45,849 nucleotides of DNA from Acetobacter lambici. Lineage in GTDB: Bacteria; Pseudomonadota; Alphaproteobacteria; Acetobacterales; Acetobacteraceae. The DNA lies in NCBI RefSeq assembly GCF_011516885.1, contig NZ_WOTD01000020.1:1-45849 (forward strand), given 5' to 3'. The notes below the pieces were generated by a model that did not search any database, was not told the origin of the DNA, and worked only from the letters and a program-made list of their open reading frames with translations. Below are positions 34,915 through 43,844 of this stretch, piece by piece (positions within the stretch are counted from its first letter, which is position 1; every line of letters starts with the position of its first letter). Both the position numbers and the translations under genes were made by a program.

Positions 34915-36369
34915 ATGTCGGAAACACCAATCAACACTCAGCTTCTGATTGCGGGCCAATGGCAGGATGCGGCCGATGGTCGTACACTCCCCATTCTGGA
35001 CCCCGCCAGCGGTGAGACCATTGGCAAGGTGGCCCATGCCTCTGTTGCCGATCTGGACAAAACAGTGGCCGGTGCCGCCGTAGGGTATGAGGCATGGCGC
35101 AACCTGAGCGCATGGGACCGCTATACGATCATGCGCAAGGCAGCCGAACTGCTGCGGGAGCGGGCCGATACTATTGGCCGGATCATGAGCCGCGAACAGG
35201 GCAAACCGTTAGCGCAGGCTGTGGTTGAAATTAACGCAGCAGCCGGAGTGATTGAATATTTTGGCGAAGAAGGCCGCCGTCTGAACGACGAACTGGTGCC
35301 CGCGCGCGTGCCAAATGTTGAACAGCGCGTGCTGCATCGCCCCATTGGTGTGGTGGCCGCCTTTACGCCGTGGAATTTCCCCATCAATCAGATTGCCCGC
35401 AAACTTGGGGCCGCTCTTGGGGCCGGGTGTGGTGTAATTGTTAAAGCTCCGGAAGATACCCCGGCCTCCCCCGCCGAGTTGATCCGCTGTTTTTGCGATG
35501 CGGGTATTCCCGCTGGCGCGGTCTCGCTTGTCTATGGCACCCCGGCGGAAATTTCGGAGTATCTGATTGCGCATCCCGTAGTAAGCAAGATTTCCTTTAC
35601 CGGGTCCACCCCCGTGGGCAAGCATCTGGCGGCACTGGCTGGTGGGCAGATGAAGCCGGTGACCATGGAACTGGGTGGCCACGGTCCGGTTATTGTGTGC
35701 CGCGATGCGGATCTGGATCAGGCGGCCGAACGTGTGGCTGCTGCCAAGTTCCGCAATGCCGGGCAGGTGTGCATAGCCCCCACGCGCTTTTTGCTGCACA
35801 AGGACATTGCCGCCGCCTTTATTGAAAAATTCAAGGCCCAGATGAGCGCGCTCAAAATTGGCCGTGGTCTGGACGAGGGTGTAACCATGGGGCCGCTCAT
35901 TAACGAGCGCCGCGTAAAGGCCCTGACCGAACTGGTGGATGATGCCCGCGCCAAGGGTGCCGAACTGTGGCAGCCCGATACGGCTCTCCCAAACAAAGGC
36001 TTTTTCTTCCCCCCCACGCTGGTGCTTAAGCCAACGCTGGAAATGCGGGTTATGCAGGAAGAACCGTTTGGCCCGATCGCCATTATGGATGAGTTCACCG
36101 ATCTGGCCGATGCCATCAGGGAGGCCAATCGTCTGCCTTATGGGCTGGCGGCGTATGTTTACACGCGTTGCGAACGCACCCAGCGCCTGCTTGGTGAAAA
36201 GCTTGAAGCAGGCATGGTTGCCATTAACCACCACGGCATTGGTGTGCCTGAAGTGCCGTTTGGCGGGATCAAGGATTCCGGTTACGGCACGGAGGGTGGT
36301 CCTGCTGCTTTGCGGGCCCATACCATTATCAAGCTGGTGTCCTGCCTGCACAGAGCTTCGACTTACTAA
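34915..36369 (+). CDS. NAD(P)-dependent aldehyde dehydrogenase, succinate-semialdehyde dehydrogenase-like
   Basis: This enzyme oxidises an aldehyde, possibly succinate semialdehyde or alpha-ketoglutarate semialdehyde, to the acid. From ATG 34915 (484 residues) it shows FTPWNFP for cofactor binding, SFTGSTPVGKHL, the general base Glu252 in MELGGHGPV, the catalytic Cys286 in NAGQVCIAPTR, and EEPFGPIA. These match the GabD-like group. ATG 34909 lies two codons earlier, but GAGAG is better spaced for 34915. Substrate cannot be fixed from sequence. It ends at a strong bidirectional terminator. Confidence 0.88.
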   Translation: MSETPINTQLLIAGQWQDAADGRTLPILDPASGETIGKVAHASVADLDKTVAGAAVGYEAWRNLSAWDRYTIMRKAAELLRERADTIGRIMSREQGKPLAQAVVEINAAAGVIEYFGEEGRRLNDELVPARVPNVEQRVLHRPIGVVAAFTPWNFPINQIARKLGAALGAGCGVIVKAPEDTPASPAELIRCFCDAGIPAGAVSLVYGTPAEISEYLIAHPVVSKISFTGSTPVGKHLAALAGGQMKPVTMELGGHGPVIVCRDADLDQAAERVAAAKFRNAGQVCIAPTRFLLHKDIAAAFIEKFKAQMSALKIGRGLDEGVTMGPLINERRVKALTELVDDARAKGAELWQPDTALPNKGFFFPPTLVLKPTLEMRVMQEEPFGPIAIMDEFTDLADAIREANRLPYGLAAYVYTRCERTQRLLGEKLEAGMVAINHHGIGVPEVPFGGIKDSGYGTEGGPAALRAHTIIKLVSCLHRASTY

Positions 36370-36396
36370 AACAGGTCTGGCTTTTTAAAGGTTTTA

Positions 36397-36433
36397 AAAA
36401 ATACCGTGCGTTGTTGCAGCGCACGGTATTTTT
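36397..36433. terminator. Bidirectional intrinsic terminator
   Basis: aaaaataccgtgcg (36397-36410) pairs perfectly with cgcacggtattttt (36420-36433) around a 9-base loop, with A and T runs at the ends. It separates the convergent dehydrogenase and receptor genes. Confidence 0.9.
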
Positions 36434-36456
36434 GTATCTGACTATCGCCAGCAGGT

Positions 36457-38622
36457 TCAGAAGGTGGCGGCAAGGCTGACGTTAAAGGACCGCCCCATGC
36501 CCGGCATGGGCATACGCGAGCCTGTTCCCGCATTGCCCAGATCATGCGTTAAAATGCCACCAAGGGGCATGTAGTAGGGCTGATTCAGCACGTTATCGAT
36601 CCCTGCTGTCAGGGTCATCATTTTCCAGTTGTAACTGCCGTTGAGGTTGAGCAGGGCATAGCCGGGGGTGCGCGGTTCGTTGCGTATCCAGTCCACTGTG
36701 TCCTTGGCTTTGACAAAGTTCATTTCCACCCGGCCGGTCCATGGTCCCACGGTTTCGTTCAGGCCCAGAGTGCCGTTCAGGGGCATCTGCTGGTAAAGAC
36801 CGGTGTGGGAGACCTTGTCCTGCCCGCGCACCCAGTTGAGCACACCGGTCAGTTCGCCCTTTCCATAACGGCTGGTGTTCCACACCGTATAATGCCCTGA
36901 CGTGTTGATGCCATACATCTGGGCATTATGGTTGACGAACTGGAGCAGGGAGACCTGCGATGTAAAGCTGCTCAGGCGGCGTACGTTAATGTAGTTGTGC
37001 ACATAGGTATAATAGGGCTGCACCTTAAGCCCCCATCGCTGCGCCTGCGTCGGGTCATGCCAGTCAAATGTTATGCTGGCGGTGTTGCCGACTTCTGACT
37101 TCAGATTTGTGTTGCCAACATAGCCGTTACCATCACCAAACCAGCCGATCATGGTCGAAGCCATCTGGCTCTGGCCCCACGAATAGCGCTCATACAGGTT
37201 GGGTGCGCGGGACTTGCGGGCGTATCCTGCCTCTATGGTCAGGCTGTCTGTAGTTTTCCACCGGGTCAGGGCGGTTACGTCAAAGTTTATGTCCGAACGT
37301 CCGTGCTTGGTGGCGTTAAAGGTGTTGGCGGCATTAACGTTGGCGGCGTTCATCATGTTGTAGGGCGCAACATCGCCCGTGTTCATCATGACCAGATCAT
37401 TGCGCAGGCCTAGCAGGGTGGATACGCGGGGCGTCCACTGGGCCTCCCATTCCGCAAAGTGACCAAGCCGGTCGCGGTGACCGTTATTGATGTTGTTGTA
37501 GGTGTTTGGCCCCATCATCCCAGCACCAGTAAGGGGGGGCCACCAGTCCTTCAGCCCTTCGTGGTCAAAGGAACTGCCCAGACGCAGCAAATGCTGCCGA
37601 CCCAGCGGAATTGTGGCTTTGATCGAATACCCGGCTGAGCGCTGGTCATCATTCATGGGCATGCCTTTGGTGGCGGTGTGTCCACCTTTGTCATCCAGCA
37701 TGTTCATGGCGTGGGTTACGCGCTGCCAGTGGCCGCGGGCTTCCAGCGTGCCCCAGTCAAAGTCCCCCACATATTTGCCGTTTACATAGGTGGAGCGGTT
37801 GTTGGTCATGTCCATGTGCTGGTTGGCAAACCCTTCACGCGGGGCGTCCTGCTGCCCGAAGGTCAGCACCAGAAGGTGGTTTTTTTTATGCACGCCAAAG
37901 GTTACGTCATGCGTGTAGCGCAGGTATTCGGTCGAGCCGACCTTACCTATGCCGCCCCCCCCGCTGTAATCCTCCGACTGGTCATAGGAGGCATTGTAGC
38001 GCAGGCTGAATGTATCGTTCGCTACAGTCATGCTGCCTGCGGCGGAGTATCCGCCGCCATTGCTGCGGTAGGTGCCACGGGCGCGTCCGGTAAACAGGAT
38101 TTTGCCGTGGCGGGCAAAGCGCGGGTCCGCGCGTTCCACATCAATGGTGCCGCCCAAGCTGTCCCCCCCGTTGCTGACTGATGTCAGCCCTGCAACAGCG
38201 GTTGCGGTCTCCACACTGTCCGGGTCGATATAGGACAGGGCGGGGTTCATGTGGTTGGGGCATGCGGGGTTGATGCGCATGCCATCCACCACAGTTGCCA
38301 CACGGTCATCCGCCATACCGTTAAGCACAGGCAGGTTGGCCAGCCGTCCGCCACCATAACTGCTAAAGCCCGGCTGGTTCCGAAAGAGCGATGACGCATC
38401 GGGGCTGGAAAGGCGGGACATGCGGGCCGAGCTTTTGTCGACCACGGAGCCGCTTAAAAGACTGTCCGCTATGGAAGCATCTTCCTGTGCTGTGGAAATA
38501 TCCACGCGCGGGAGGGTCACAACAGTTGCGGCAAAGCCGGGGCTGGCGGCGCAGGGTAGCGCGCATACAGCCGCAAGCCACAGCCAGTTATGCTGGCTGC
38601 GGTCAAAAAATGGGTAGGACAT
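36457..38622 (-). CDS. TonB-dependent receptor, probable copper receptor
   Basis: This outer-membrane gated channel has 721 residues. A signal peptide ends near GFAA (about 29-32). The plug domain contains LPVLNGMADDRV and VDGMRINPACPNHMNPALSYIDP, in which Cys121, His124 and Met125 form a Cys/His/Met cluster like that of the OprC/NosA copper receptors. A long beta-barrel follows, ending in an aromatic residue (SLAATF). Methionine- and histidine-rich loops (NQHMDMT, GAGMMGPN) also suit copper. The neighbours, a DUF2946 protein and a TonB, support this. A siderophore or cobalamin receptor is possible, but the plug motif argues for copper. No copper-responsive regulator is nearby. Confidence 0.85.
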   Translation of the reverse strand: MSYPFFDRSQHNWLWLAAVCALPCAASPGFAATVVTLPRVDISTAQEDASIADSLLSGSVVDKSSARMSRLSSPDASSLFRNQPGFSSYGGGRLANLPVLNGMADDRVATVVDGMRINPACPNHMNPALSYIDPDSVETATAVAGLTSVSNGGDSLGGTIDVERADPRFARHGKILFTGRARGTYRSNGGGYSAAGSMTVANDTFSLRYNASYDQSEDYSGGGGIGKVGSTEYLRYTHDVTFGVHKKNHLLVLTFGQQDAPREGFANQHMDMTNNRSTYVNGKYVGDFDWGTLEARGHWQRVTHAMNMLDDKGGHTATKGMPMNDDQRSAGYSIKATIPLGRQHLLRLGSSFDHEGLKDWWPPLTGAGMMGPNTYNNINNGHRDRLGHFAEWEAQWTPRVSTLLGLRNDLVMMNTGDVAPYNMMNAANVNAANTFNATKHGRSDINFDVTALTRWKTTDSLTIEAGYARKSRAPNLYERYSWGQSQMASTMIGWFGDGNGYVGNTNLKSEVGNTASITFDWHDPTQAQRWGLKVQPYYTYVHNYINVRRLSSFTSQVSLLQFVNHNAQMYGINTSGHYTVWNTSRYGKGELTGVLNWVRGQDKVSHTGLYQQMPLNGTLGLNETVGPWTGRVEMNFVKAKDTVDWIRNEPRTPGYALLNLNGSYNWKMMTLTAGIDNVLNQPYYMPLGGILTHDLGNAGTGSRMPMPGMGRSFNVSLAATF

Positions 38623-38720
38623 AAAACAGAAAAACCCTGTTCAAAGCATACTGAGAGGGTCTCCGACCAAAGGCGCGCATGCGCAAACGCACGGGCGCGA
38701 CAAGGCCAGAGAACGAGGTT

Positions 38721-39200
38721 TCAGAAAGCCTGAAGCAGGGTCAAAGGTGGTCCGCGTGAAGGGGGGAGGCCCAGAACGCAAATAGGGGGTGCCCGTGGGG
38801 CGGAGGCCGCACTGCCACGACGGATCCAGCGTAGGACTGGCGCTGGTAGAAGCAGAAAAACAGCGGGTAGTGCAGCAAAAAACGCCAGCAGCGGGCAAAG
38901 CGGGCAGCTTGCCTCATCATGGTGATGGGTGGGGTGGGGGGGCTGGTTTTTTTGTGCACTGGCCATGCAGTGCATGTGGTGCATGCCGCCGGGCATGGCG
39001 GCGCAGTGGGTGTTCGTGCCGTGTGGCTGCACCATGCGTGGCGCAATGTCTATGCCCGTTAGCCGGATAAGCGTTGCACGTGGCAGTTCTTCGGGGAGGG
39101 AGAGCGACTGGAGCGCCATCAGCCCCAGAAGGCCCGCCAACGTTACCATGACCAGCGGCCATACAAGCAGCGCGCGAATAATGGGGTTGCGACGGGACAT
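38721..39200 (-). CDS. DUF2946-like membrane protein, possible copper binding
   Basis: The 159-residue protein has an N-terminal hydrophobic helix (about 9-30), then a stretch rich in His, Met and Cys (about 65-105, including MPGGMHHMHCM and HPTHHH), then CPLCP (about 99-103) opening a second hydrophobic helix, and a C-terminal RGPPL-type ending. CPLC plus the RGPP tail is how I recognise DUF2946, which often accompanies copper genes. The metal-rich stretch would face the periplasm. It lies 98 bases upstream of the receptor on the same strand and is probably cotranscribed. Confidence 0.78.
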   Translation of the reverse strand: MSRRNPIIRALLVWPLVMVTLAGLLGLMALQSLSLPEELPRATLIRLTGIDIAPRMVQPHGTNTHCAAMPGGMHHMHCMASAQKNQPPHPTHHHDEASCPLCPLLAFFAALPAVFLLLPAPVLRWIRRGSAASAPRAPPICVLGLPPSRGPPLTLLQAF

Positions 39201-39332
39201 GGGGCGGATCAGAAACTTTTCAACAATCAGGTATCAACAGGCACTTTGCCAAAGTTGTGCCATGTTTGCGCTTTTTTGGACCCCCTGTCAAATCAAACAG
39301 GGCTATGCCATAATTCAGGGCGGAGGCCCACC

Positions 39333-40238
39333 GTGAGCATATGGCATACAGACAGACCCGAACCAGCGGGAGCGCAACATGCGCAGGCCCTGTGTGTGCC
39401 TGTGGAACGTTTGGCAGGCATTGTTCGCCAGCATGGGCTTGCGTTGGGGTTGTCCCGGCAGAACCGGCTTGTCTGGTTGCTGGCCTTTGCACTGGCTATT
39501 GCCGCACACGTGGCCATGACCGTGTGGTTGATGATGAGTGTTGCCCCCCAGACAGGCACGCAGCAGCCCGCTGCGGTCTCCATGCTGTTTGAGGCCCCCA
39601 AAGCGCCATTGCCCGAGGCAGCACAGGCCCAGGCAGACCAGACACCGATCAAACCTCCAATTCAGCCAGTTCTCCCCATGAAGGATATGCCGGATATGGA
39701 TGCGCAATCGCTGACGCAGGACGAAGGTGTGGTTCTTCCACCCTCTGTGCGGCCAGAGGTTGACCATCTGCCTCCTGTGTCCGCCATGCCCAAAAAGCTG
39801 GTTAAGGCTCCCCCCGCCATGCAGCATGACAAGGGAGCGCATATGAAAGAGGAACCCCAGACCGACGCTGCCCATACGGTGGGAGAGGGCGCAACAGCCC
39901 ACCCCCATGCAAAAACAGATAGGTCGGCAACGGGCGCTCAGGCCGCCGCACCAGCCAGTGCCGCTGCTGCTGGGCAAAAAGGGGGTTTCCAGCTATCCTG
40001 CTCGGCACCCGAATCACACTACCCCGTATCGGCCCGTCACCTGCATGAGGAAGGCGAGGCCGTGGCCGAGGTCAGCATTAACGGCAAAGGGCAGGTGATT
40101 GCGGCAAGGCTGGTCAAAAGTACAGGGTATGACGATCTGGATGATCAGGCGCTGCAAACTGTAAAAAACCTTCATTGCACACCCCCTGAGTCCGCTGTGG
40201 TAACGGGCCGTATACCCGTTGGCTTTCATATCCAGTAA
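39333..40238 (+). CDS. tonB: TonB energy-transducing protein
   Basis: It links the inner-membrane ExbB/ExbD motor to the outer-membrane receptor. From GTG 39333, with GGAGG 8 bases upstream, it has 301 residues: a short cytoplasmic start, one membrane helix (about 50-72, with VWLLAFALAIAAHVAM), a long Pro/Ala-rich periplasmic linker (about 80-215), and a C-terminal TonB domain containing YPVSARHLHEEGEAVAEVSINGKG. It is divergent from DUF2946 and its receptor and is probably dedicated to them. exbB and exbD are not in the window. The 132-base divergent gap should hold promoters for both units. Confidence 0.88.
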   Translation: MSIWHTDRPEPAGAQHAQALCVPVERLAGIVRQHGLALGLSRQNRLVWLLAFALAIAAHVAMTVWLMMSVAPQTGTQQPAAVSMLFEAPKAPLPEAAQAQADQTPIKPPIQPVLPMKDMPDMDAQSLTQDEGVVLPPSVRPEVDHLPPVSAMPKKLVKAPPAMQHDKGAHMKEEPQTDAAHTVGEGATAHPHAKTDRSATGAQAAAPASAAAAGQKGGFQLSCSAPESHYPVSARHLHEEGEAVAEVSINGKGQVIAARLVKSTGYDDLDDQALQTVKNLHCTPPESAVVTGRIPVGFHIQ

Positions 40239-40290
40239 TTACGCTTGTGTCGGGGAACATTTTACAGTAGGAGACTGTCCATCGCCTCTT

Positions 40291-40366
40291 GTCCCGTTCG
40301 TCTAGAGGCCTAGGACACTGCCCTTTCACGGCGGCAACACGGGTTCGAATCCCGTACGGGACACCA
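40291..40366 (+). tRNA. tRNA-Glu (anticodon UUC)
   Basis: The acceptor stem pairs gtcccgt (40291-40297) with acgggac, the anticodon arm ctgcc-ctttcac-ggcgg gives anticodon TTC, and the T arm reads acggg-ttcgaat-cccgt. The CCA end is encoded (40364-40366). It is intact. An integrase follows immediately, so its 3' end is the likely attachment site. Confidence 0.95.
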
Positions 40367-40456
40367 TTTACCTATAAGGCATTGATTTTTCAGCAAAAAT
40401 CCAATCTGTCTTCCCTCACTGTGTAACCTGTCTGTGTTACATAAGGGACGCCAGTT

Positions 40457-41995
40457 TTGCCTACACCCTACATGGTTCGACGACACCATACCTGGTATCT
40501 CAGGCTTCGGGTTCCTGCTGATCTGACACCCTTTGCTGGTCAGCATATTGTTCGTTCCCTCAAAACCAGTGATAGAACAGTTGCAAGGGCAAAAGCTCTC
40601 GGACTTGCTTCAGCGTTCAATGGTATCTGGATGGAACTCAGACAAAGACTGGCAGAAAAGCTTCAAGCCTATTTCAACAGGGAAATCCCTGTTGAAGAGA
40701 TGAAAGCCTTTGTGCTTGAGCACGCTTCAGAAATCGAAGCCATGCCGGATAACGTCAAAAAACACTTCTCCGACTGGCTCAACGTTGTCATGCAACGCAA
40801 GACACAGGAAGCGCAGGATGTCCGCGAAAGTGCTGACATGACAGCAACCCTTGCAGATATGTGGAAACAGGCCAAACAACAGGGAATGCTGGAAGGGATG
40901 GAAAAAGCCATTTCCCTTGGTGGACTGGCAACACAGGCTCCTCCTGCTCCCTCTATCCTCCCTACTCCATCAGCAAGCACAGAATGCTCTGAACCATGGA
41001 CAAACCTGATTGAACGTTTCCATGACGATAATCCGGGACAGACAGAAAAAACACGTGTCAGCTACCGCATTACCTTCACACAGTTTCAGGAAATTGTTGG
41101 CAATAAAGCCCTGAACCTCCTGACCAAACAGGACATTAAAGCCTATGCGGACTGGCTGAAAAACAAGCCTTCCTTACGTGGGGGAACATTGGGTCATGGC
41201 ACGATTGTCAGACATCTTGGGGAAGTAAAATTTTTTCTGAAATGGTGCGTCCAATCAGGTCTGATTGAGGATAAAGGCTTTGCAGATGTCAAAGCCAGAG
41301 CCAAGACCCAGAAAGAAAAACTGACCAGACAGGAAGAAGTTCGCAGGGCTTTCACCAATGACGAACTGAAACAGATTTTCAACAGCCCTCTGTTTTCTGG
41401 CTACCATAGCGAACATTTTAAAAGCAGACCGGGCTACCAGAAAAAACGTCTGACTGATTTCTGGTTTATCTGTGTTCTTGCCCTGACGGGTGCCAGAATT
41501 GGGGAAATCTCTGACGTTCCTGCCAAACTCTATGACCTGGAAGGGATTTCCTGCCTTGATTTACGCCAGACAGGAACAAAAACAGGAAACAGCCCCCGTC
41601 TGATTCCAATCCTGCCAGAACTGCGAAAAATTGGCTTTCTTCACTATGTCCAGAAACAGGCCCAGGCTGGTCTGGGATTAATGCAGTCACGCAGAGGGGA
41701 GGTTATCAAGCCTGAATCATGGTCAAAGCGTATCAACCGTTATCTTGAAGATATTGGACTGACAGACAAAAGCCTTGTGGCTTATTCCTTCCGTCATACC
41801 TTCAGACAGGCTTTAAGAACCTCTGACCTGAACATGGAAATCATCAATAAAATTTTTGGACATGAAACGGATTCTGTTGGGGCTGGATATGGTTCCAACC
41901 TCTCCGGAGGGGAAGCACAGGCTTTTCTGGATAAGGTGAAATACCCCATTTTCCTTGACCATCTGGCAGACAGGAATGGGGTCTTCCTTAAATAG
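40457..41995 (+). CDS. Tyrosine site-specific integrase
   Basis: This catalyses integration and excision at the tRNA-Glu. The 512-residue protein begins with a DUF6538-like N-terminal domain (MVRRHHTWYLRLRVPADL), continues with a SAM-like core-binding domain (about 180-280), and ends with the catalytic domain: the first Arg in LTGARIGEIS, the RHTFRQALR box, GHETDS and the tyrosine in AGYGSNL. All expected catalytic residues are visible, so it appears intact. Start is TTG 40457 (AAGGGA upstream) or ATG 40472. It lies 90 bases past the tRNA end. Confidence 0.9.
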   Translation: MPTPYMVRRHHTWYLRLRVPADLTPFAGQHIVRSLKTSDRTVARAKALGLASAFNGIWMELRQRLAEKLQAYFNREIPVEEMKAFVLEHASEIEAMPDNVKKHFSDWLNVVMQRKTQEAQDVRESADMTATLADMWKQAKQQGMLEGMEKAISLGGLATQAPPAPSILPTPSASTECSEPWTNLIERFHDDNPGQTEKTRVSYRITFTQFQEIVGNKALNLLTKQDIKAYADWLKNKPSLRGGTLGHGTIVRHLGEVKFFLKWCVQSGLIEDKGFADVKARAKTQKEKLTRQEEVRRAFTNDELKQIFNSPLFSGYHSEHFKSRPGYQKKRLTDFWFICVLALTGARIGEISDVPAKLYDLEGISCLDLRQTGTKTGNSPRLIPILPELRKIGFLHYVQKQAQAGLGLMQSRRGEVIKPESWSKRINRYLEDIGLTDKSLVAYSFRHTFRQALRTSDLNMEIINKIFGHETDSVGAGYGSNLSGGEAQAFLDKVKYPIFLDHLADRNGVFLK

Positions 41996-42073
41996 CATCC
42001 TGCCTGATGGTTTGATAATCAGACTTGATAGGATAGGCTGGATTATCATCAATCTGTCAAAGAAGGTTTGATC

Positions 42074-42412
42074 ATGTGGACAATTAGAGCCAACGGAAAT
42101 GGTTTTGTTCTGATTGTGGATGGAGAGGAATATAATTTTCAAGGATATGATGAACTTTTGAATACTATAGAAGCAAACAATATCGAAAATAGAATTGAAA
42201 TTCTCAATTTTTTTATGGCTTTTTACCCTGAACCTGAATGGGTATGTATCTATATAGAAAAAACAGGAAATGGAATTATTTATGGGTATAGAAACAACAA
42301 AAATGGCAACATAAAGTATGTTGCCATAGATAGCTCAGGCTTTAGTACAACATTCCATACTCTTGAAGAGGCAAGATATCACCTTAATCCAGGACTTAAA
42401 AACGGGTTTTAA
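42074..42412 (+). CDS. Unknown AT-rich island protein
   Basis: This 112-residue protein has a GAAGG ribosome binding site before ATG 42074. It looks like a small alpha/beta protein with many aromatic residues (FMAFYPEPEWVCIYIEKTG, about 50-68). I do not recognise it. The gene overlaps the next, convergent gene by 4 bases at its 3' end. Confidence 0.65.
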   Translation: MWTIRANGNGFVLIVDGEEYNFQGYDELLNTIEANNIENRIEILNFFMAFYPEPEWVCIYIEKTGNGIIYGYRNNKNGNIKYVAIDSSGFSTTFHTLEEARYHLNPGLKNGF

Positions 42413-42711
42413 CCATATATACCTTTTTTGCGTCTTTCCATTTCTTTTTCTATTTTTTTCGCTCTATCTGGTCTAGTGAAATTAGCAATTAATTTACGTA
42501 TATCTTCGATGGATGTTAGTCCTTCCTGCAAGGCTTGTACTCTATTTTGTGCAAGCCATGCACCACAAAATCCTCCAAATATTGAACGCCCTTCAACACA
42601 TTTCATAGAACAATGATAATTAACAATATCATCTGGAAGTTTTGCATTGATAATATCTTCTGGTATTTCTCCAAGCGTGTAGCATTTAAATTTTTGTTTA
42701 TTTATTGTCAT
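42409..42711 (-). CDS. Unknown small protein with four cysteines
   Basis: This 100-residue protein follows an AAGGAGAA ribosome binding site. It has cysteines near positions 10, 34, 38 and 49 (YHCSMKCVEG and GFCGAW), which might bind metal, and a basic C-terminus (PDRAKKIEKEMERRKKG). I know no family. It converges with the preceding gene and is 27 bases downstream of the serine recombinase on the same strand. Confidence 0.65.
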   Translation of the reverse strand: MTINKQKFKCYTLGEIPEDIINAKLPDDIVNYHCSMKCVEGRSIFGGFCGAWLAQNRVQALQEGLTSIEDIRKLIANFTRPDRAKKIEKEMERRKKGIYG

Positions 42712-42738
42712 AAAAATTCTCCTTATTAAATATTAAAA

Positions 42739-43356
42739 TTACTTCAATGCCTCAAAAATACTGGTCTGGCGTGTGAACTGGTTATTCTGTTGCATGGCCT
42801 GAACACGTCTGACCAATGTGGCTAAAGACACACCAGCAATGGAACACGCATGTCTGTAGCTTTTTCCAGAGGCTAAAAGGTCCAGAGCATGTTGGACTTT
42901 AACAGAACTAACTTTGGGTCTGCCTATGGGGCGACCTGATTTTGTCCCATATTTCTGGGCATGGTCTATACCACACCTGATGCGCTCATTAATGGTTTCA
43001 CGCTCATTTTGAGCAATGACAGACATCAGCAGATAACTGACACGGCTTGACCTGTCTGACGTATCAACCCCTTCTGTCAGACTCCTGACTGTAATCCCTT
43101 TTTCGTTAAATTCTTCCAGCAATCGTGCAAGATGGGCTGTTCTTCTCCCAAGCCTGTCCACTTTCCAGACAGTCACAACATCCCCCTTGTGCAACAGATT
43201 TAATAATTTGTTTAACTCCGGCCTGTCTTCTGTTGCACCAGATATATTTTCAGTAAAAATTCTTTCTTTTGGAATCCCGCTTTCCAGCAATCGATTGACC
43301 TGCATATCAGTGGACTGGTCTCTGGTGCTGACACGTGCGTAACCATAAATTGCCAT
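42739..43356 (-). CDS. Serine recombinase (resolvase/invertase)
   Basis: This site-specific recombinase has 205 residues. The catalytic serine is Ser10 in YARVSTRDQ. Downstream are VWKVDRLGRRT and a helix-turn-helix C-terminus with SYRHACSIAGVSLATLVRRV. It is full length for the Tn3 resolvase/Hin invertase group. AAGGAGGA precedes the ATG. Its role on the island could be resolution of cointegrates or inversion of a nearby segment, but no obvious paired crossover sites were seen. Confidence 0.92.
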   Translation of the reverse strand: MAIYGYARVSTRDQSTDMQVNRLLESGIPKERIFTENISGATEDRPELNKLLNLLHKGDVVTVWKVDRLGRRTAHLARLLEEFNEKGITVRSLTEGVDTSDRSSRVSYLLMSVIAQNERETINERIRCGIDHAQKYGTKSGRPIGRPKVSSVKVQHALDLLASGKSYRHACSIAGVSLATLVRRVQAMQQNNQFTRQTSIFEALK

Positions 43357-43724
43357 TAAAATATCCTCCTTAAATTATCGATTAGGTATTAATTTTTAAA
43401 ATTAATTATGAATACATAGTATTGAATACAATTTAACCCTTATGTTTACAGTGTAAGGGGTTTGTGTTCCTAAAGGCAAGTTTTTGAAACAGTCTATATT
43501 TAAGTATTTTTGCCATTACCTAAAATGGACTTCTGAAAGAAAATTTTCCAGTCCCGGCTCTCAGCGCATGGTTTTTGTGGTATAATCCTTTCTATGATGA
43601 ACCGGCGAATATCCTTCCAGATTATTCCCTGACAGCTTTGTCTGTCTGTTCTTCATCCTTCCTTATTAACTGTTCTGTTTTTCATTCTGACAGGACAGGT
43701 GCGTTCAATTTCTGGAGGTAGACT
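43357..43724. promoter_or_regulatory. Divergent intergenic region with a candidate promoter and palindrome
   Basis: This stretch separates the recombinase from the ATPase unit and holds no gene. An interrupted palindrome, ccctta (43437-43442) with taaggg (43454-43459), is a possible operator. A perfect TATAAT lies at 43581-43586, without a convincing -35 box; it could drive the mini-ORF and ATPase. Confidence 0.45.
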
Positions 43725-43844
43725 ATGACCATACGACCGTCACTCTGCATTTCTTCCCTTCTCAAACAACAGGAACAGGCAGATGACCCAAAGCAATACT
43801 CCCGATACACAGACAGACTCTCTTTCTTCCGAAGCGTTTCTTGA
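43725..43844 (+). CDS. 39-residue mini-ORF overlapping the ATPase start
   Basis: ATG 43725 has an excellent GGAGG ribosome binding site 7 bases upstream, stronger than that of the ATPase. The peptide (starts MTIRPSLCISSLLK) ends at TGA 43842-43844, inside the ATPase gene in another frame. It may be a leader peptide that couples translation, or a start-site decoy. No family is recognisable. Confidence 0.5.
   Translation: MTIRPSLCISSLLKQQEQADDPKQYSRYTDRLSFFRSVS

Noticed and set aside
35209..36351. 380-codon minus-strand frame opposite the aldehyde dehydrogenase
   Set aside because: The sense strand is an intact dehydrogenase with all catalytic residues.
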